This document shows positions 28,888-41,157 of a stretch of DNA of 44,026 bases, piece by piece. Source of the DNA: Microbotryum silenes-acaulis (lineage: Eukaryota > Basidiomycota > Microbotryomycetes > Microbotryales > Microbotryaceae). The notes beneath the pieces are model-generated. The model had not been told where the DNA came from and did no database searches. It worked only from the letters and a program-made list of their open reading frames with translations. The stretch is taken from the NCBI GenBank assembly GCA_003665825.1, contig QPFY01000037.1, positions 1 to 44,026 of the forward strand, in the 5' to 3' direction. The first letter of the stretch is position 1. Every line of letters begins with the position of its first letter. Position numbers and translations under genes: made by a program.

Positions 28888-31800
28888 CCCCCCCCCACGC
28901 GAACGCGAGGTAGACTTGAGCCGTGGGTGCCGCGTCCGGAGGCCTAGAGCATAGCAATGTATACCAAAAATCTTGGGACCCAGCGCTTTGGTGAATAGGT
29001 CCGCAACCATGTCCGCTGTGCCAACGTGTGAGAGGGAGATATCGCCTCGGTTGACCATGTCGCGGACAAAATGCTCGCGGAGGCGTATGTGTCGAGTGCC
29101 GGAGGTGCGAACGGGGTCGTGAGCGACGGCGGCCGCGGCCTCGTTGTCGGTGAAGATGTGAGCTGCATCGATCGGGCGAACGTGGAGCTCGGAGAGGAGT
29201 TGCGTAAGGTAAATCGCTTCCTTACCAGCGTGCGACAAGGCGAGGTATTCGGCATCAGTGGTGGAATCCGCCACCCGAGTCTGACGCTTCGATGACCAAG
29301 AGACGGCGGAGCCGGCCAAGTAAAAGACGAAGCCCATTGTGGAGATGGACGTGTCGACGCAGGCACCCCAGTTCGCATCGGAATACCCAACCACACCCGT
29401 AACTTTGGCTGGACCGCGGGCGTAGAGTAGCTCATCGCGGTACGTGGCGCGAAGGTAGCGAAGGACGTGTTTGACGGCAATCCAATGACGGCGGCCAGGG
29501 TTGTTGGCGAACCGGGACAAGTACGAGACGGCGAAGGCAATGTCGGGTCGAGTGCCAAGGGAAATGTACAGGAGGGAGCCAATGGCTTGTAGGTACCACG
29601 ATCGAATGCGCTCCGTTCCTTGACCCGGAACTGCCGTGAGCGAGAGGCCGGGCGTCATTGGCACCGTAGCGCCGCGTGTCGTGGTGTCGAAGTGAAACCG
29701 GGCGAGCACGTCCATGATGTAGCGTTCCTGGGATAGGGCAATGGAGCCGTCGTCCAGGCGGCGGATTTGGATGCCGAGGATGTATTCCGCGGGGCCGAGT
29801 CGTTTGACGCCGTATCGTTGTTCGAGGCCGGAGATGACGCGTTCGATCTCGTCGAGGGCGGGGCTGACAATGAGGAGATCGTCGACATACAAGGCGATAT
29901 AATGGGGCCGTTGCTGATCATCAATGTGAGAGTAAATGCAGTGATCAGTGCCCGTTGCCTTGTACCCGAGACTCCTGAGTGATGTGTCAATGTGGCGATT
30001 CCAGATGCGACCGGCCTGCTTGAGACCGTAGATTGAGCGCCGCAGGCGGAGAATCTTATCACTTGGGAAGTCGAAACCTCGTGGCGTCGTCATCCAGATA
30101 TCGTGATCGAGCTCGCCGTGGAGGTAAGCCTTGTCGATGTCGGCCTGATGAACGTGGTAACCATTGGCAGCGGCGAGGGCAAGGAGGCAGCGAATGGAGG
30201 AGAACCGGGCGACGGGTGCGAAAGTCTCCGAGAAGTCGATGCCGTCGCGTTGTCGGTTACCTTGCGCTACGAGACGTGCCTTGTGCCCCGTGACTTCGCC
30301 GCGTGCGTCGCGTTTGGTCTTCCAGACGAACTTGGAGGTGACGATAGTGGCGCCCGGTGGTACGGAGGATCGAGGCTCGATGGTGAACACCTTGAAGTCG
30401 TCGCGCATGGCGGTGAACTCGGCGGCGGCAGCCTGAGCCCAGATGTCGTGCTCGTCGCTGGACATTGCTTCGCGCCAGGTCTGAGGATCGCTAGTAATCG
30501 ACTTGACGGGCTCGATGGCGTCGAGGGTGGGGTCGTCGTCGTCTGTGGCGATGAAGGCGCGGTGGTGGCGAGAGAGGAAATCGATCTCATCAGGGGAGTC
30601 GTCATCGGAGGGCTGTTCAGCGGGGGCAATGGCGGGTGCGGGCGTCACCAGGGTGTCGTCGTCGGATCGATGTACGTCCATCAGGTTGAGGCGAACCGCG
30701 GTGTTGGAGTTGAGGAGGTCAAGCGGGTCGTCCGAGTCATCGAGGGACGGTCCTCCGGCCGAGGACGTGGCGGGCGACGAAAGCGGGACAAGCGACGGGG
30801 ACGGCGAGGGGCTGATATCTGTAGAATTAAGTAAGGATCCGCCAGTGTACCCTGGGGCCACGTCAACGGCGCTCATGGCAGAATCATCAAGAGAGGATGA
30901 GACGTCCATGTGCGCCGACCTTACTAGTGGGGTCCTCGTCTTGACGGCGGGGGCGGGCGTGTCGGCGGGAATGACGAACTGGCGTTCGGTGTTGTCCACA
31001 TCGACGGGCGTGTTGATTGGGAGGCCGGGGAAGTCGTCGTCGAGGAAGGTGGCATTTCGGCCAATCACAACCTTGTTGGTATAATGGTCGAAGAAACGGA
31101 AAGCCTTGGAGGCGAGGTCGTAACCGGTGAAGATCACGCGCGCGGCCTTGGGGTCGAGCTTGCTGCGAAGGTCCGGCGCGACCGTGAGCCAGGCCGCGCA
31201 GCCGAACGGGTGGAGGGCGGTGGTGGTGGTGCGTCGGCCGTTCCAAACGGATTCTGGAGTCTGTTTGGCCAAAGCTGAGTGTGAGCACCTGTTTTTGCAA
31301 TAAACGAAGTACGCAGCCGCTTCATCCCAAAAGGTGGCCGGCAGATGGGAGTCAGCAAGGAGGGCGAGGATGCCCTCGACAATGGAGAGATTGACACGTT
31401 CGGCACGACCGTTTTGCTGAGGTGTGTAGGGGATAGAGTATTGACGACGAATGCCCCTGGACTTGCAGAACTCCGTGAATGCGTTCGATCGGTACTCCCC
31501 GCCGTTGTCAGTGCGAAGGGTTTTTAAACGCGCGTTCGTCTCTAACTCCACTTCGGCGAGCCAAGTCTGGAAGGTCGGGAAGACGTCGCTTTTGTGATCG
31601 ATCGCGTATGCCCAGAGTTTGCGAGAGTGGTCGTCAAGAAATGTGACAAGGTAGCGCTTCCCGGTCAAGGACGGAGTGGGGAACGAAAGGACATCGCTGT
31701 GCACGAGGCCGAGTCTCTCGGGGGAATGCGACTCAGAGTCGGGAAAAGGAAGACGGTGGCCTTTGGAACCAAGGCAAGCATTGCAAACAAACTCCTCTAC

Positions 31801-33363
31801 GTCTTTGTCACTGTACCCGGCCCCAAACCCGTCCAGCAAACCTGCGGCGATCATCTTCTGTATAGAGGATGGGGCAAGATGGCCGAGGCAGCGGTGAAGG
31901 GTAAGCAGGGGCACGGTAGACTCAGAACGCGAGAGAAGGGCAAGCTGCTGACACTTGGTGTGATCCGCGTCCAAAAGGTAGAGACCGTCGTTAACCCTGG
32001 TACCGTGAGCAATGGCCTGGCCGTCCTTGGCGATGTCGATGCCGTCGCTGGTGAAGGCGAGTCGAACGCGGTCGGTGTCGCAGAGGCGAGAAACAGAGAG
32101 GAGGTTGACGTGGAGGCCCGGCGTGTGCAGAACGCCACGCAGCGTGATCGGATGTCCGGTCTTGGCAACGAACGCTACGTCCCCCATACCAATGGCCGTG
32201 ATACCGCCGGCGATGCCGCCGATCTTGGTGTGCGCCGTCTGGCGATAAGCCGTGAATAGAGAGCGATCGGCGACCATGTGTGCCGTGGCGCCCGAGTCGA
32301 CTACAAAGGCGTCAGTCGGGAGTTGCCGGCGAGCGAACAGGCAGGAGGCGAAATAGCCGATGTTAGGCTGTTGAGCGGCGGGGAGAGACGTGTCGTCCTG
32401 GTTGTCGTCGCCGGTGTGTTTCTGTTCGCCCCGGTGCTTGCAGTCGAGGGCCCAGTGACCTTTCTTGTGGCAGCGGCGGCAGGGGCCGGCGGGCGGGTGT
32501 GTCGCCCGTGAGGTGCAGTCGCGCAGACGGTGGCCGGGGGCGCGGCAGGCGGGACAAGGGGAGGCGGTGGCGAGCATGGCCGAGTGCGATGACGAGAGTC
32601 CCGCCGAGCGAAGCTGGATGCGAATGCGATCCGTCAGCGTCGTGAGTTCCGGGAGGTCGCGTTGGTTGCGCTGCTCGTCCGTGAACGTGAGTCGGAAGCT
32701 GTCGAGGCAGGGTGGGACCATGGCGAGCACGTGAGTGGCGAGCACGTCGTTGAGCGAGGTTTTGGCGTCGCGGATTTCCTGCGCGATCGACATGTATTCA
32801 CGGAGCCACGTGTCGTACGCCTCGACGGAGGCAGGCATCTTCCTGAAGTCCCAAAGGCGGGCGAACAACTCGAGGGTACGAGTGGCGTCGTCCGGTGCGA
32901 AACGAGCCTTGAGTGCGGCGAAGATGCGTGGTGCCGACAGGTCGTCGCTGGGGATGGTGTCGAGGGTGGCTGAGACGTCGGCTGAGTCGATCGAGCCAAC
33001 GATGATTTCACGCGCGGCGTCGTCACGGGCGGCAAGCTGGTCGGCCGTCCACGTCGGGGGAATGACACCGTCAAGAACGTAACCACGGGCTTGATTTGGA
33101 AGCGCGAGACGGAGTTGACGTAACCAGTTTGTAAACGACTTAGGGCCGTCAAGGCGAGCGTGCTTGGGGAACACGACTTTTGATGCGGTGGCGGTGTTTG
33201 CCTGCGTGGCAGTGACGGGCGGGGAGGCGGCGGCGGCGGCAGGGGGCTGTGAGGCCTGTAGAGCGGCAAGCTGTGCCTGTAGCGTGGCGATTTGCACGCT
33301 GATCGAAGGGTCAGGGGAGCTGATGTCCCTGGGGGGCGAAGGCGGGGCGGGGGAGCTGTCCAT
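28645..33363 (-). CDS. Copia-A2 Gag-Pol polyprotein, intact, 1572 residues
   Basis: Single open frame from the ATG at 33363. Gag body is about residues 60-255. CCHC knuckles are C270/C273/H278/C283 and C295/C298/H303/C308. Protease has D356-S-G-A. Integrase has zinc finger H490/H495/C527/C530 and catalytic D557, D619, E655 (DD35E). An acidic Ser/Pro linker lies near 820-930. Reverse transcriptase has D1075 in QADIDKAY and YVDD at 1159-1162. RNase H has D1329, E1372 and D1406. There is no stop before the polypurine tract: residues from about 1490 come from that tract and the 3' LTR, including 13-residue repeats. As no frameshift separates Gag and Pol, the Gag excess needed for particles must come another way; the island at 30819-30924 may be involved. 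All catalytic residues expected for the family are present. Confidence 0.96.
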   Translation of the reverse strand: MDSSPAPPSPPRDISSPDPSISVQIATLQAQLAALQASQPPAAAAASPPVTATQANTATASKVVFPKHARLDGPKSFTNWLRQLRLALPNQARGYVLDGVIPPTWTADQLAARDDAAREIIVGSIDSADVSATLDTIPSDDLSAPRIFAALKARFAPDDATRTLELFARLWDFRKMPASVEAYDTWLREYMSIAQEIRDAKTSLNDVLATHVLAMVPPCLDSFRLTFTDEQRNQRDLPELTTLTDRIRIQLRSAGLSSSHSAMLATASPCPACRAPGHRLRDCTSRATHPPAGPCRRCHKKGHWALDCKHRGEQKHTGDDNQDDTSLPAAQQPNIGYFASCLFARRQLPTDAFVVDSGATAHMVADRSLFTAYRQTAHTKIGGIAGGITAIGMGDVAFVAKTGHPITLRGVLHTPGLHVNLLSVSRLCDTDRVRLAFTSDGIDIAKDGQAIAHGTRVNDGLYLLDADHTKCQQLALLSRSESTVPLLTLHRCLGHLAPSSIQKMIAAGLLDGFGAGYSDKDVEEFVCNACLGSKGHRLPFPDSESHSPERLGLVHSDVLSFPTPSLTGKRYLVTFLDDHSRKLWAYAIDHKSDVFPTFQTWLAEVELETNARLKTLRTDNGGEYRSNAFTEFCKSRGIRRQYSIPYTPQQNGRAERVNLSIVEGILALLADSHLPATFWDEAAAYFVYCKNRCSHSALAKQTPESVWNGRRTTTTALHPFGCAAWLTVAPDLRSKLDPKAARVIFTGYDLASKAFRFFDHYTNKVVIGRNATFLDDDFPGLPINTPVDVDNTERQFVIPADTPAPAVKTRTPLVRSAHMDVSSSLDDSAMSAVDVAPGYTGGSLLNSTDISPSPSPSLVPLSSPATSSAGGPSLDDSDDPLDLLNSNTAVRLNLMDVHRSDDDTLVTPAPAIAPAEQPSDDDSPDEIDFLSRHHRAFIATDDDDPTLDAIEPVKSITSDPQTWREAMSSDEHDIWAQAAAAEFTAMRDDFKVFTIEPRSSVPPGATIVTSKFVWKTKRDARGEVTGHKARLVAQGNRQRDGIDFSETFAPVARFSSIRCLLALAAANGYHVHQADIDKAYLHGELDHDIWMTTPRGFDFPSDKILRLRRSIYGLKQAGRIWNRHIDTSLRSLGYKATGTDHCIYSHIDDQQRPHYIALYVDDLLIVSPALDEIERVISGLEQRYGVKRLGPAEYILGIQIRRLDDGSIALSQERYIMDVLARFHFDTTTRGATVPMTPGLSLTAVPGQGTERIRSWYLQAIGSLLYISLGTRPDIAFAVSYLSRFANNPGRRHWIAVKHVLRYLRATYRDELLYARGPAKVTGVVGYSDANWGACVDTSISTMGFVFYLAGSAVSWSSKRQTRVADSTTDAEYLALSHAGKEAIYLTQLLSELHVRPIDAAHIFTDNEAAAAVAHDPVRTSGTRHIRLREHFVRDMVNRGDISLSHVGTADMVADLFTKALGPKIFGIHCYALGLRTRHPRLKSTSRSRGGGCEESTLRSGQDLGARSEPGASAQDLGARSEPGASAQDLGARSEPGTLAQPRGSLAEDLGRAAPLLLDSYSSLLAITTSLT
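28888..28896 (-). promoter_or_regulatory. Polypurine tract of complete Copia-A2
   Basis: Nine C on the plus strand, i.e. G9 in element orientation, directly before the 3' LTR. Confidence 0.87.
30819..30924 (-). promoter_or_regulatory. Intron-like conserved island (complete A2)
   Basis: Same 106-bp GTAAGG...CTACAG segment as in the A1 copies. The corresponding segment in A2 copy 1 (1665-1769) has lost one base. Confidence 0.45.
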
Positions 33364-33439
33364 GCTGCGATGGTGCGATGGGCTGGGGCGGCTCGAGTGG
33401 CTGGGCTCGAGGGAAAAATTTCAAGCGGCGGGGCTGGTA

Positions 33440-33457
33440 GCTCGTGGGCTTATAACC
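33440..33457 (-). promoter_or_regulatory. Primer-binding site of complete Copia-A2
   Basis: GGTTATAAGCCCACGAGC on the minus strand, with no spacer to the 5' LTR; matches a CTTATAA anticodon loop. Confidence 0.75.
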
Positions 33458-33786
33458 TATTCGATCAACTCTACTACGTCAGCGATGTAGTTATAGCCAA
33501 GAGTGATCAATATCATTTCAACATACCTATTCGATCAACTCTACTACGTCAGCGATGTAGTTATAGCCAAGAGTGATGAATAGGAATCTAACAGTAAGGG
33601 AGCCGCGCGCCCCAAGTCCTCAGCCAGCGAGCCTCGGGGCTGAGCCAATGTGCCAGGCTCGCTGCGCGCGCCTAAGTCCTGGGCCGATGCGCCCGGCTCG
33701 CTCCGCGCGCCTAAGTCCTGGGCCGATGCGCCCGGCTCGCTCCGCGCGCCTAAGTCCTGACCCGAGCGGAGAGTGGATTCCTCACA
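33458..33786 (-). repeat. 5' LTR of complete Copia-A2
   Basis: A 329-bp LTR, TGTGAGG...GATCGAATA in element orientation. A GGCTATAACTA motif in each 70-bp repeat is a possible TATA element, close to a TGACGTA (CRE-like) core in the palindrome. Confidence 0.96.
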
Positions 33787-33797
33787 GACTCTTCACA
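33787..33797 (-). repeat. Outer end of Copia-B LTR, copy 2
   Basis: GACTCTTCACA: the duplicated target GACTC plus the six terminal bases of the Copia-B LTR, cut off by the nested Copia-A2. Confidence 0.9.
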
Positions 33798-34913
33798 GCC
33801 TGGAGCAGTCCCTTCCTTTTTGTCTTAGCACCTTCCCCCGGAGCTTGGTCCGCTCTTCTTGTTTTGTTGCCCTTCCTCTTCTTGTCGATCGTTTGGGAAT
33901 TAAGTCCGTTATACTTGATTTCCTGCGAGCCTCTCGACCGACTCCCCTCCTCGGTTGATCCTCTGTCGACTGCCGCCGCAACAGCCGACGCTTCCTGAAA
34001 TCCCACCCCCTCGCACCAACGCGTGTAGACGACGTCATCCCTGCGGACGTCGCCTGTCACTTTTTTCAAGTTCGGCATTGCCGACAACGATCCGCACCTC
34101 TACAACCGCTTCGTCCCCCGCCCTGGACGAGCATTCACACCCACTCTCTGACCCTGAGTCGTCAGCCTCCTCTCCGTTGCCGAACTCATCCGCGACGAAC
34201 GCGTCGCTGTCCTTCCCGACTTCTTTCACAGAGTCCGACGACGAACGCGTTTATCCTTCCTACCCTTTCCGCCAACCGTCTCGTGTTCGTCTTCGTTCGC
34301 CCCGTAATCGCCGACGGTTGAGCCACGAGATCGCCATGGCCGACGAGCGCGACATTTCCCACGCCGCCGCCGATGATCGAGACGCTCCTCTCCGCGACGA
34401 AGACCCCGGGCGCGCGAAACCGCCTAAGTCCCCGCCACCACACGCGTACCACACCGCCACCGCCCTCTCATCCCTCGAAACCCGCCTCGAGGAATCCGAA
34501 GCACGTCGTATCGACTCCGAGGAACGCGTTCAGCACTTGGAGAAGTTGGTGGAGAGTTTACTGAAAAGCTCACCTGAACCAGCTGTGGCGCGGGCCGGAT
34601 TCTCTGAACCAGCCGCAGCTCGGGCCGGGGAGTTTACGCCGGTGAGATCGGTCCCCCTGGACGTCCCCCCGCACACATTTTTGGGACGTTCAGGCAATAC
34701 CGCTGACCCCCTTGCTCGTACCCCTGGGGGGGAATCTTACAGCGCACGAAGGGACGGCCCTTCCCCGGCGGTGATTAGCTCTCGTTGGAGAGGGACATTA
34801 CCCGACCGGGAAGGGCTCTGGACCGGGGATAACCCGGATAGGTTGGTCACTTTCACTACATTTGGGAAGTCGTACTTGTCTCTACTTTGCGACATTTCGA
34901 CCACCGACCTTTT
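33798..34913 (+). mobile_element. Gypsy-G 5' internal fragment, copy 2
   Basis: Near-identical to 12813-13928; one difference seen (C at 34013 against T in copy 1). 33798-34335 is pyrimidine-rich leader without a gene. The fragment ends at CTTTT (34909-34913), the left target repeat of A#3, and continues at 41153. Confidence 0.75.
34336..34913 (+). pseudogene. Gypsy-G Gag N-terminal part, copy 2, cut by A#3
   Basis: Same 193 residues as copy 1 with the coiled-coil-like helix near residues 44-78, starting at the GCCATGG ATG. In this copy the other half of the gene can be followed beyond A#3, at 41153 onward. Confidence 0.65.
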
Positions 34914-35229
34914 TGTGAGGAATCCACTCTCCGCTCGGCTCAGGACTTAGGCGCGCGGAGCGAGCCGGGCACATCGGCCCAGGACTTGGGCGCGCGGAGC
35001 GAGCCTGGGACTTAGGCGCGCGCAGCGAGCCTGGCACATTGGCTCAGCCCCGAGGCTCCCTGGCTGAGGACTTGGGGCGCGCGGCTCCCTTACTGTTAGC
35101 TTCCTATTCATCACTCTTGGCTATAACTACATCGCTGACGTAGTAGAGTTGATCGAATAGGTATGTTGAAATGATATTCATCACTCTTGGCTATAACTAC
35201 ATCGCTGACGTAGTAGAGTTGATCGAATA
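34914..35229 (+). repeat. 5' LTR of A#3
   Basis: A 316-bp LTR with two 39-bp units, identical to the 5' LTR of A#2 as read, but 39 bp shorter than its own 3' LTR. Confidence 0.95.
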
Positions 35230-35247
35230 GGTTATAAGCCCACGAGC
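35230..35247 (+). promoter_or_regulatory. Primer-binding site of A#3
   Basis: GGTTATAAGCCCACGAGC, directly after the LTR. Confidence 0.75.
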
Positions 35248-35321
35248 TACCAGCCCCGCCGCTTGCATTTTCCCTCGAGCCCAGCCACTCGAGCCGCCCC
35301 AGCCCATCGCACCATCGCAGC

Positions 35322-35450
35322 ATGGACAGCTCCCCCGCCCCGCCCTCGCCTCCCAGGGACACCAGCTCCCCTGACCCTTCGATCAGCGTGCAAATCGCCA
35401 CGCTACAGGCACAGCTTGCCGCTCTACAGGCCTCACCGCCCCCTGCCGCC
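35322..35450 (+). pseudogene. Copia-A1 gag 5' end in A#3, cut by solo D LTR
   Basis: ATG and 43 codons of Gag up to the target repeat CCGCC (35446-35450), then a stop codon two triplets into the D LTR (TGT TGA). Gag-pol resumes after the LTR at 36443. Confidence 0.85.
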
Positions 35451-36442
35451 TGTTGAATTGCATTCTGTCAAGCCTTCGAACACTTCGACATCGGACCGCC
35501 GTTTGACGGACTTGCCCGCCTTTCGCCTCGGCGCCTCGCTCCGCGCGCCTTCGCCTCCGCAAGCCTCCACCGCGCCCCCTGTCCCTCGAGCCTCGCTGCG
35601 TGATCATCGCACTCGGCCTCGTCCCTCGACCGATGTGCACCGTTCGTCAACTTGTCCACATCCCGGTCCGTCTGCCCGTCGTTGCCAGCTTTGCCTGCTC
35701 TGCCATGCTCGCCACCACGCGCCTTTGCCTCTTGGCACTTTCGCCTCGGCGCCTTCCCCGCGCCAGCCTGTTCAACTCACGCTCGCGCGCCGCCGCCTCC
35801 ACATCGGAACTTAGTCGGTCTACTTCTCCTGTCTTGCCAAGCCGTTGCCTCCGCCTAGCCACCGCCAGCTTGCCGCCACCGTCCTCATGTCTCATCGGCC
35901 ATCCAGTGTATCGCCCATGCATGACGCCCGTTGTTCGCAACCTGGATCTTGTTGCTACGGATTGCCCAGCTCACCAACACTCGACCAAGGTAGATAAGTT
36001 TCCCTTCGTGTACATCGTCCAACACGACACCCCTCAGAGCCTTGATGGTCCGCTTGGAGTTCGGTCTTGTAGCTTCGCATTGTGCTAGCCCAGTTTGTCT
36101 TAGCGCGGCCCCTTGCTAGAACCTCACCCGACTCGCGCGCCCCTGTGCCTTTCTTCCTCTTCTCTACCGCTTCCCAACATTAGCCAGACAGCTAATCTTC
36201 GGTAGAGAACAGGTTAGTTGCAATCATCCTACCGCTTCCCAACATTAGCCAGACAGCTAATCTTCGGTAGAGAACAGATCGTCCAGCCGCACCGTGTCCG
36301 TCTCGTCAGACCGCGTCCGTGCCGCCTCACGACTTCTCCCCCCCGGCCCGTCCGTCGCACACTGTAGCCACGTCGACGCTCCGCCAGTAGCCCAAGCGGT
36401 CGCTACTCCCAAGTCCGAAACCTTTTCGGCTTCCACTCAACA
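35451..36442 (+). repeat. Solo LTR of LTR-D
   Basis: A single 992-bp D LTR with target duplication CCGCC (35446-35450 and 36443-36447), so an intact element inserted here and its interior was lost by LTR-LTR recombination. It differs from the array LTRs near 36228-36231 (CATCCTACCG against CATCACACCG). The site is 13 bp from that of the array in A#2, so it is a separate insertion. Confidence 0.93.
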
Positions 36443-36444
36443 CC

Positions 36445-39400
36445 GCCGCCGCCGCCGCCACCCCGCCCGTCACTGCCACGCAGGCAAACACCGCCACCGC
36501 ATCAAAAGTCGTGTTCCCCAAGCACGCTCGTCTTGACGGGCCTAAGTCGTTTACGAACTGGTTACGTCAACTCCGTCTCGCGCTTCCAAATCAAGTCCGT
36601 GGTTACGTTCTTGACGGTGTCATCCCCCCGACATGGACGGCTGACCAGCTTGCCGCCCGTGACGACGCCGCGCGGGAAATCATCGTTGGCTCGATCGACT
36701 CCGCCGACGTCTCAGCCACCCTCGACACCATCCCCAGCGACGACCTGTCGGCACCACGCATCTTCGCCGCACTCAAGGCTCGTTTCGCACCGGACGACGC
36801 CACTCGCACCCTCGAGTTGTTCGCCCGCCTTTGGGATTTCAGGAAGATGCCTGCCTCCGTCGAGGCGTACGACACCTGGCTCCGCGAATACATGTCGATC
36901 GCGCAGGAAATCCGCGACGCCAAAACCTCGCTCAACGACGTGCTCGCCACTCACGTGCTCGCCATGGTCCCACCTTGCCTCGACAGCTTCCGCCTCACAT
37001 TCACGGACGAGCAGCGCAACCAACGCGACCTCCCGGAACTCACGACGCTGACGGATCGCATTCGCATCCAGCTTCGCTCGGCGGGACTCTCGTCATCACA
37101 CTCGGCCATGCTCGCCACCGCCTCCCCTTGTCCCGCCTGCCGCGCCCCCGGCCACCGCCTGCGCGACTGCACCTCACGGGCGAAACACCCGCCCGCCGGC
37201 CCCTGCCGCCGCTGCCACAAGAAAGGGCACTGGGCCCTCGACTGCAAGCACCGGGGCGAACAAAAACACACCGGCGACGACAACCAGGACGACATGTCTC
37301 TCCCCGCCGCTCAACAGCCTAACGTCGGCTATTTCGCCTCCTGCCTGTTCGCTCGCCGGCAACTCCCGACTGATGCCTTTGTAGTCGACTCGGGCGCCAC
37401 GGCACACATGGTCGCCGATCGTTCTCTATTCACGGCTTATCGCCAGACGGCGCACACCAAGATCGGCGGCATTGCCGGCGGTATCACGGCCATCGGCATG
37501 GGGGACGTAGCGTTCGTTGCCAAGACCGGACATCCGATCACGCTGCGTGGCGTTCTGCACACGCCGGGCCTCCACGTCAACCTCCTCTCCGTCTCTCGCC
37601 TCTGCGACACCGACCGCGTTCGACTCGCCTTCACCAGCGACGGCATCGACATCGCCAAGGACGGCCAGGCCATTGCTCACGGTACCAGGGTTAACGACGG
37701 TCTCTACCTTTTGGACGCGGACCACACCAAGTGTCAGCAGCTTGCCTTTCTCTCGCGTTCTGAGTCGACCGTGCCCCTGCTTACCCTTCACCGCTGCCTC
37801 GGCCATCTTGCCCCATCCTCTATACAGAAGATGATCGCCGCAGGTTTGCTGGACGGGTTTGGGGCCGGGTACAGTGACAAAGACGTAGAGGAGTTTGTTT
37901 GCAATGCTTGCCTTGGTTCCAAAGGCCACCGTCTTCCTTTTCCCGACTCTGAGTCGCATTCCCCCGAAAGACTCGGCCTCGTGCACAGCGATGTCCTTTC
38001 GTTCCCCACTCCGTCCTTGACCGGGAAGCGCTACCTTGTCACATTTCTTGACGACCACTCTCGCAAACTCTGGGCATACGCGATCGATCACAAAAGCGAC
38101 GTCTTCCCGACCTTCCAGACTTGGCTCGCCGAAGTGGAGTTAGAGACGAACGAGCGTTTAAAAACCCTTCGCACCGACAACGGCGGGGAGTACCAATCGA
38201 ACGCATTCACGGAGTTCTGCAAGTCCAGGGGTATTCGTCGTCAATATTCTATCCCCTACACACCTCAGCAAAACGGTCGTGCCGAACGTGTCAATCTCTC
38301 CATCGTCGAGGGCGTCCTTGCCCTCCTTGCTGACTCCCATCTGCCGGCCACCTTTTGGGATGAAGCGGCTGCATACTTCGTTTATTGCAAAAACAGGTGC
38401 TCACACTCAGCTTTGGCCAAACAGACTCCAGAATCCGTTTGGAACGGCCAACGCACCACCGCCACCGCCCTCCACCCGTTCGGCTGCGCGGCCTGGCTCA
38501 CGGTCGCGCCGAACCTTCGCAGCAAGCTCGACCCCAAGGCCGCGCGCGTGATCTTCACCGGTTACGACCTCGCCTCCAAGGCTTTCCGTTTCTTCGACCA
38601 TTCTACCAACAAGGTTGTGATTGGCCGAAATGCCACCTTCCTCGACGACGACTTCCCCGGTCTACCAATCAACACGCCCGTCGATGCGGACGACACCGAA
38701 CGCCAGTTCGTCATTCCCGCCGACACGCCCGCCCCAGCCGTCAAGACGAGGACCCCACTAGTAAGGTCGGCGCACATGGACGTCTCATCCTCTCTTGATG
38801 ATTCTGCCATGAGCGCCGTTGACGTGGCCCCAGGGTACACTGGCGGATCCTTACTTAATTCTACAGATACCAGCCCCTCGCCGTCCCCGTCGCTTGCCCC
38901 GTTTTCGTCGCCCGCCACATCCTCGGCCGGGGGACCGTCCCTCGATGACTCGGACGACCCGCTTGACCTCCTCAACTCCAACACCGCGGTTCGCCTCAAC
39001 CTGATGGACGTACATCAATCCGACGACGACACCCTGGTGACGCCCGCACCCGCCATGGCCCCCGCTGAACAGCCCTCCGATGACGACTCCCCTGATGAGA
39101 TCGATTTCCTCTCTCGCCACCACCGCGCCTTCATCGCCGCAGAAGACGACAACCCCGCCCTCGAAGCCATCGAGCCCATCAAATCGATCACTAGCGACCC
39201 TCAGACCTGGCGTGAAGCAATGTCCAGCGACGAGCACGACATCTGGGCTCAGGCTGCCGCCGCCGAGTTCACCGCCATGCGCGACGACTTCAAGGTGTTC
39301 ACCATCGAGCCTCGATCCTCCGTACCGCCGGGCGCCACTATCGTCACCTCCAAATTCGTCTGGAAGACCAAGCGCGATGCACGCGGTGACGTCACAGGGC

Positions 39401-40938
39401 GGAAGGCACGCCTTGTAGCGCAAGGTAACCGCCAACGCGACGGCATCGATTTCTCGGAGACTTTCGCACCCGTTGCCCGTTTCTCCTCCATTCGCTGCCT
39501 CCTTGCCCTCGCCGCTGCCAACGGTTACCACGTTCATCAGGCCGACATCGACAAGGCTTACCTCCACGGCGAGCTCGATCACGATATCTGGATGACAACG
39601 CCACGAGGTTTCGACTTCCCGAGCGATAAGGTTCTCCGCCTGCGGCGCTCAATCTACGGTCTCAAGCAGGCCGGTCGCATCTGGAATCGCCACATTGACA
39701 CATCACTCAGGAGTCTCGGGTACAAGGCAACGGGCACTGATCACTGCATTTACTCTCACATTGATGATCAGCAACGGCCCCATTATATCGCCTTGTATGT
39801 CGACGATCTCCTCATTGTCAGCCCCGCCCTCGATGAGATCGAACGCGTCATCTCCGGCCTTGAACAGCGATACGGCGTCAAAAGGCTCGGCCCCGCGGAA
39901 TACATCCTCGGCATCCAAATCCGCCGCCTGGACGACGGCTCCATTGCCCTATCCCAGGAACGCTACATCATGGACGTGCTCGCCCGGTTTCACTTCGACA
40001 CCACAACACGCGGCGCTACAGTGCCAATGACGCCCGGCCTCTCGCTCACAGCAGTTCCGGGTCAGGGAACGGAGCGCATTCGATCGTGGTACCTCCAAGC
40101 CATCGGCTCCCTCCTGTACATTTCCCTTGGCACTCGACCCGACATTGCCTTCGCCGTCTCGTACTTGTCCCGGTTCGCCAACAACCCTGGCCGTCGTCAT
40201 TGGATTGCCGTCAAACACGTCCTTCGCTACCTTCGTGCCACGTACCGCGATGAGCTACTCTACGCCCGCGGTCCAGCCAAAGTTACGGGTGTGGTCGGTT
40301 ATTCCGATGCGAACTGGGGTGCCTGCGTCGACACGTCCATCTCCACAATGGGCTTCGTTTTTTACTTGGCTGGCTCTGCCGTCTCTTGGTCATCGAAACG
40401 TCAGACTCGGGTGGCGGATTCCACCACTGATGCCGAATACCTCGCCTTGTCGCACGCTGGTAAGGAAGCGATTTACCTTACGCAACTCCTCTCCGAGCTC
40501 CACGTTCGCCCGATCGATGCAGCTCACATCTTCACCGACAACGAGGCCGCGGCCGCCGTCGCTCACGACCCCGTTCGCACCTCCGGCACTCGACACATAC
40601 GCCTCCGCGAGCATTTTGTCCGCGACATGGTCAACCGAGGCGATATCTCCCTCTCACACGTTGGCACAGCGGACATGGTTGCGGACCTATTCACCAAAGC
40701 GCTGGGTCCCAAGATTTTTGGTATACATTGCTATGCTCTAGGCCTCCGGACGCGGCACCCACGGCTCAAGTCTACCTCGCGTTCGCGTGGGGGGGGGTGT
40801 GAGGAATCCACTCTCCGCTCGGGTCAGGACTTAGGCGCGCGGAGCGAGCCGGGCGCATCGGCCCAGGACTTAGGCGCGCGGAGCGAGCCGGGCGCAACGG
40901 CCCAGGACTTAGGCGCGCGGAGCGAGCCTGGGACTTAG
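36445..40938 (+). pseudogene. Copia-A1 gag-pol of A#3 after the solo LTR
   Basis: Open, in-phase remainder of gag-pol with all domains: CCHC knuckles, DSGA protease, DD35E integrase, QADIDKAY and YVDD of RT, RNase H. It continues through G9 (40789-40797) into the 3' LTR with three 13-residue repeats, to a TAG at 40936-40938. A Leu-to-Phe change in the linker (38902) and a silent change near 40005 distinguish it from A#1 and A#2. It lacks only its separated start. Confidence 0.9.
38761..38866 (+). promoter_or_regulatory. Intron-like conserved island (A#3)
   Basis: Same 106-bp segment as in A#1 and A#2. Confidence 0.45.
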
Positions 40939-41152
40939 GCGCGCGCAGCGAGCCTGGCACATTGGCTCAGCCCCGAGGCTCCCTGGCTGAGGACTTGGGG
41001 CGCGCGGCTCCCTTACTGTTAGCTTCCTATTCATCACTCTTGGCTATAACTACATCGCTGACGTAGTAGAGTTGATCGAATAGGTATGTTGAAATGATAT
41101 TCATCACTCTTGGCTATAACTACATCGCTGACGTAGTAGAGTTGATCGAATA
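40798..41152 (+). repeat. 3' LTR of A#3
   Basis: A 355-bp LTR with three full 39-bp units. The third unit has GCAACGG where others have GCATCGG, showing units mutate and duplicate within this LTR. Confidence 0.95.
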
Positions 41153-41157
41153 CTTTT

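Larger units (their letters stand above)
28559..33786 (-). mobile_element. Complete Copia-A2 retrotransposon, copy 2
   Basis: A 5228-bp complete element on the minus strand with a perfect 5-bp target duplication GACTC (28554-28558 and 33787-33791). Both LTRs are 329 bp and appear identical. Primer site, uninterrupted gag-pol and a nine-base polypurine tract are all present. The first copy of the Copia-B LTR (12802-12812) shows the empty site, so this insertion followed the segmental duplication. It is the best candidate in the window for an active, autonomous element. Confidence 0.97.
34914..41152 (+). mobile_element. Copia-A1 retrotransposon, copy A#3, with solo LTR of D
   Basis: Full-length plus-strand Copia-A1: 5' LTR 34914-35229, gag start 35322, solo D LTR 35451-36442, gag-pol 36445-40938, 3' LTR 40798-41152. 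Target duplication CTTTT lies at 34909-34913 and 41153-41157. Both flanks are Gypsy-G and join sensibly, so this is a true insertion site. Pol differs from A#1 and A#2 at two positions (38902 and 40005 region). Confidence 0.95.

Noticed and set aside
33440..33457. tRNA gene suggested by the tRNA-like primer-site sequence
   Set aside because: Only the D-arm to anticodon-arm half is matched, it abuts an LTR, and no acceptor or T-arm follows.
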